NCBI GenBank assembly: GCA_001643475.1
Contig: LXTK01000043.1
Span: forward strand, 1-5,720
Direction: 5' to 3'
Origin: Proteobacteria bacterium SPGG2
Lineage (GTDB): Bacteria; Pseudomonadota; Gammaproteobacteria; Acidiferrobacterales; SPGG2
Length of the DNA stretch: 5,720 bases
Position 1 is the first letter of the stretch; each line of letters begins with the position of its first letter. Position numbers and translations under genes: made by a program. Shown here piece after piece: positions 4,962-5,720 of this stretch. The notes beneath the pieces are model-generated. The model made no database searches. It was given only the letters and a program-made list of their open reading frames with translations, and was not told where the DNA came from.

Positions 4962-5720
4962 TTACGTCTTGCCGCCAGCACTCTTTTTCACATAAGCGCT
5001 TGGTTCAACAAGCATCGCAGTCAGGTCCAGCACGCCTACAGGTCGACTAAAGAAATTACCCTGGTATTCGTCGCAATCCATACTGGTAATAATATCAAGC
5101 TGCTCCTTTTTCTCCACGCCCTCGGCAACCACACGCAGGCCAAGCTCATGGGCCAAATAAATCACAGCGGATACCACTGCCCGGTCTTTCCAGTTGCTGG
5201 TGATGCCCATAACGAACGAGCGGTCGATCTTCAACTCATGAAGAGGCAAGCGTTTCAAATAGCTTAGGGAAGAGTAACCCGTCCCGAAGCCATCCATGGA
5301 GATCCTTAGCGCATATGCCATAAGCCGGTTCAAGGTTTCTACCGCCTGTAGGGCGTTTTCCATCAACAGGCTTTCACTAAGTTCAAGCGTCAAATACTGT
5401 CCATCCACGCCGTTGCGCTTCAAGGTGTCGCCCACAAATTGCACTAGATTACCGGCACGGAATTGCTTTGCCGATAGATTCACCGCGACATGAATCCACA
5501 GTCCCTGGGCCTGCCAGCGCGCCAATTGAGCGCAGGCCTCTTTTAGCGCCCATTCACCAATAGCTACGATCAGGCCGGTCTCCTCAGCCAGAGGTATGAA
5601 TTCATTGGAAAAGATGAACTTGCCGTCCGGTTTCTGCCACCGGACCAGCGCTTCGACCCCCGTTATTTGACCGCTCTTTACATCGACCTTCGGCTGATAG
5701 TGCAACATGAGTTGCTCACC
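4962..5720 (-). CDS. EAL-domain protein, 5' end outside window
   Basis: C-terminal 252 residues of a putative cyclic-di-GMP phosphodiesterase; the frame stays open to the right edge (GEQL before the Met at 5708), so an N-terminal part, perhaps GGDEF or a sensor, is missing from view. Counting from that Met: LHYQPKVD at 2-9, the EAL motif at 19-21, VNLSAKQF, the Glu-rich LELSES, FGTGYSSLSYL, LKIDRSFV with the catalytic Lys, VVAEGVE with the general-base region Glu, and DEYQGNFFSRP with the conserved Gln. One striking change is that the usual IDDFGTG reads MDGFGTG (residues 138-144), so the second of the two metal-binding aspartates is Gly. Activity may be lost or reduced, and the domain could act as a c-di-GMP sensor. 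The last 20 residues after the domain are short and basic. It lies 60 bp upstream of the EAL remnant. Confidence 0.9.
   Translation of the reverse strand, partial: GEQLMLHYQPKVDVKSGQITGVEALVRWQKPDGKFIFSNEFIPLAEETGLIVAIGEWALKEACAQLARWQAQGLWIHVAVNLSAKQFRAGNLVQFVGDTLKRNGVDGQYLTLELSESLLMENALQAVETLNRLMAYALRISMDGFGTGYSSLSYLKRLPLHELKIDRSFVMGITSNWKDRAVVSAVIYLAHELGLRVVAEGVEKKEQLDIITSMDCDEYQGNFFSRPVGVLDLTAMLVEPSAYVKKSAGGKT

Noticed and set aside
4959..5267. 102-codon plus-strand ORF antisense to the EAL domain
   Set aside because: The minus strand has unmistakable EAL motifs through this whole stretch; the plus frame is a shadow.
1..5720. A new defence, toxin-antitoxin or mobile system
   Set aside because: No transposase, integrase, nuclease, toxin-like pair, long terminal repeat or repeat array was seen; the genes are ordinary housekeeping and c-di-GMP families.

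Overview
The window is chromosomal and looks gammaproteobacterial. The best evidence is the set nudE, cysQ and yrfG, each with close family motifs and lying within about 2.5 kb. The grouping of nudE with cysQ and a nearby yrfG-type phosphatase is, from memory, a conserved gammaproteobacterial neighbourhood (it resembles Pseudomonas, and E. coli keeps nudE near yrfG). GC is moderate by eye. There is no mobile element, tRNA, rRNA or CRISPR array, and I cannot name a genus.

Layout, left to right. Positions 1-481 hold no confident gene. They contain a symmetric 30-bp dyad (10-39), a strong GC-rich hairpin followed by TTTT (131-169) that reads as a plus-strand terminator, and a doubtful 60-codon ORF with a signal-like hydrophobic stretch (235-417). 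At 482-1081 (minus) is a small exported protein of unknown role with a good ribosome binding site and a candidate sigma70 promoter. Divergent from it is a glycerophosphodiester phosphodiesterase (1193-1945, plus). This gene converges, with a gap of only 5 bp, on the minus-strand pair nudE-cysQ (3327 down to 1951). Divergent from nudE, across 91 bp carrying short direct and inverted repeats, is a plus-strand pair: a SpoIIAA-like/STAS-type protein (3419-3766) and a YrfG-type HAD nucleotidase (3785-4435). A minus-strand terminator sits between yrfG and the right-hand block. That block holds a 5'-truncated EAL-domain remnant (4476-4901) and, upstream of it, a nearly complete EAL domain that runs off the right edge (4962-5720).

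Functionally, the centre is a nucleotide housecleaning group. NudE cleaves ADP-ribose/NADH-like compounds, CysQ removes the 3'-phosphate from PAP, and YrfG dephosphorylates GMP/IMP. The EAL block points to cyclic-di-GMP turnover. The complete EAL domain keeps nearly every catalytic residue but has Gly for the second Asp of the DDFGTG motif, so its activity is in doubt. I found no convincing undescribed multigene system. The points most worth a second look are the altered EAL motif, the EAL remnant beside it, the SpoIIAA-like gene placed between nudE and yrfG, and the repeat elements in the two non-coding stretches.
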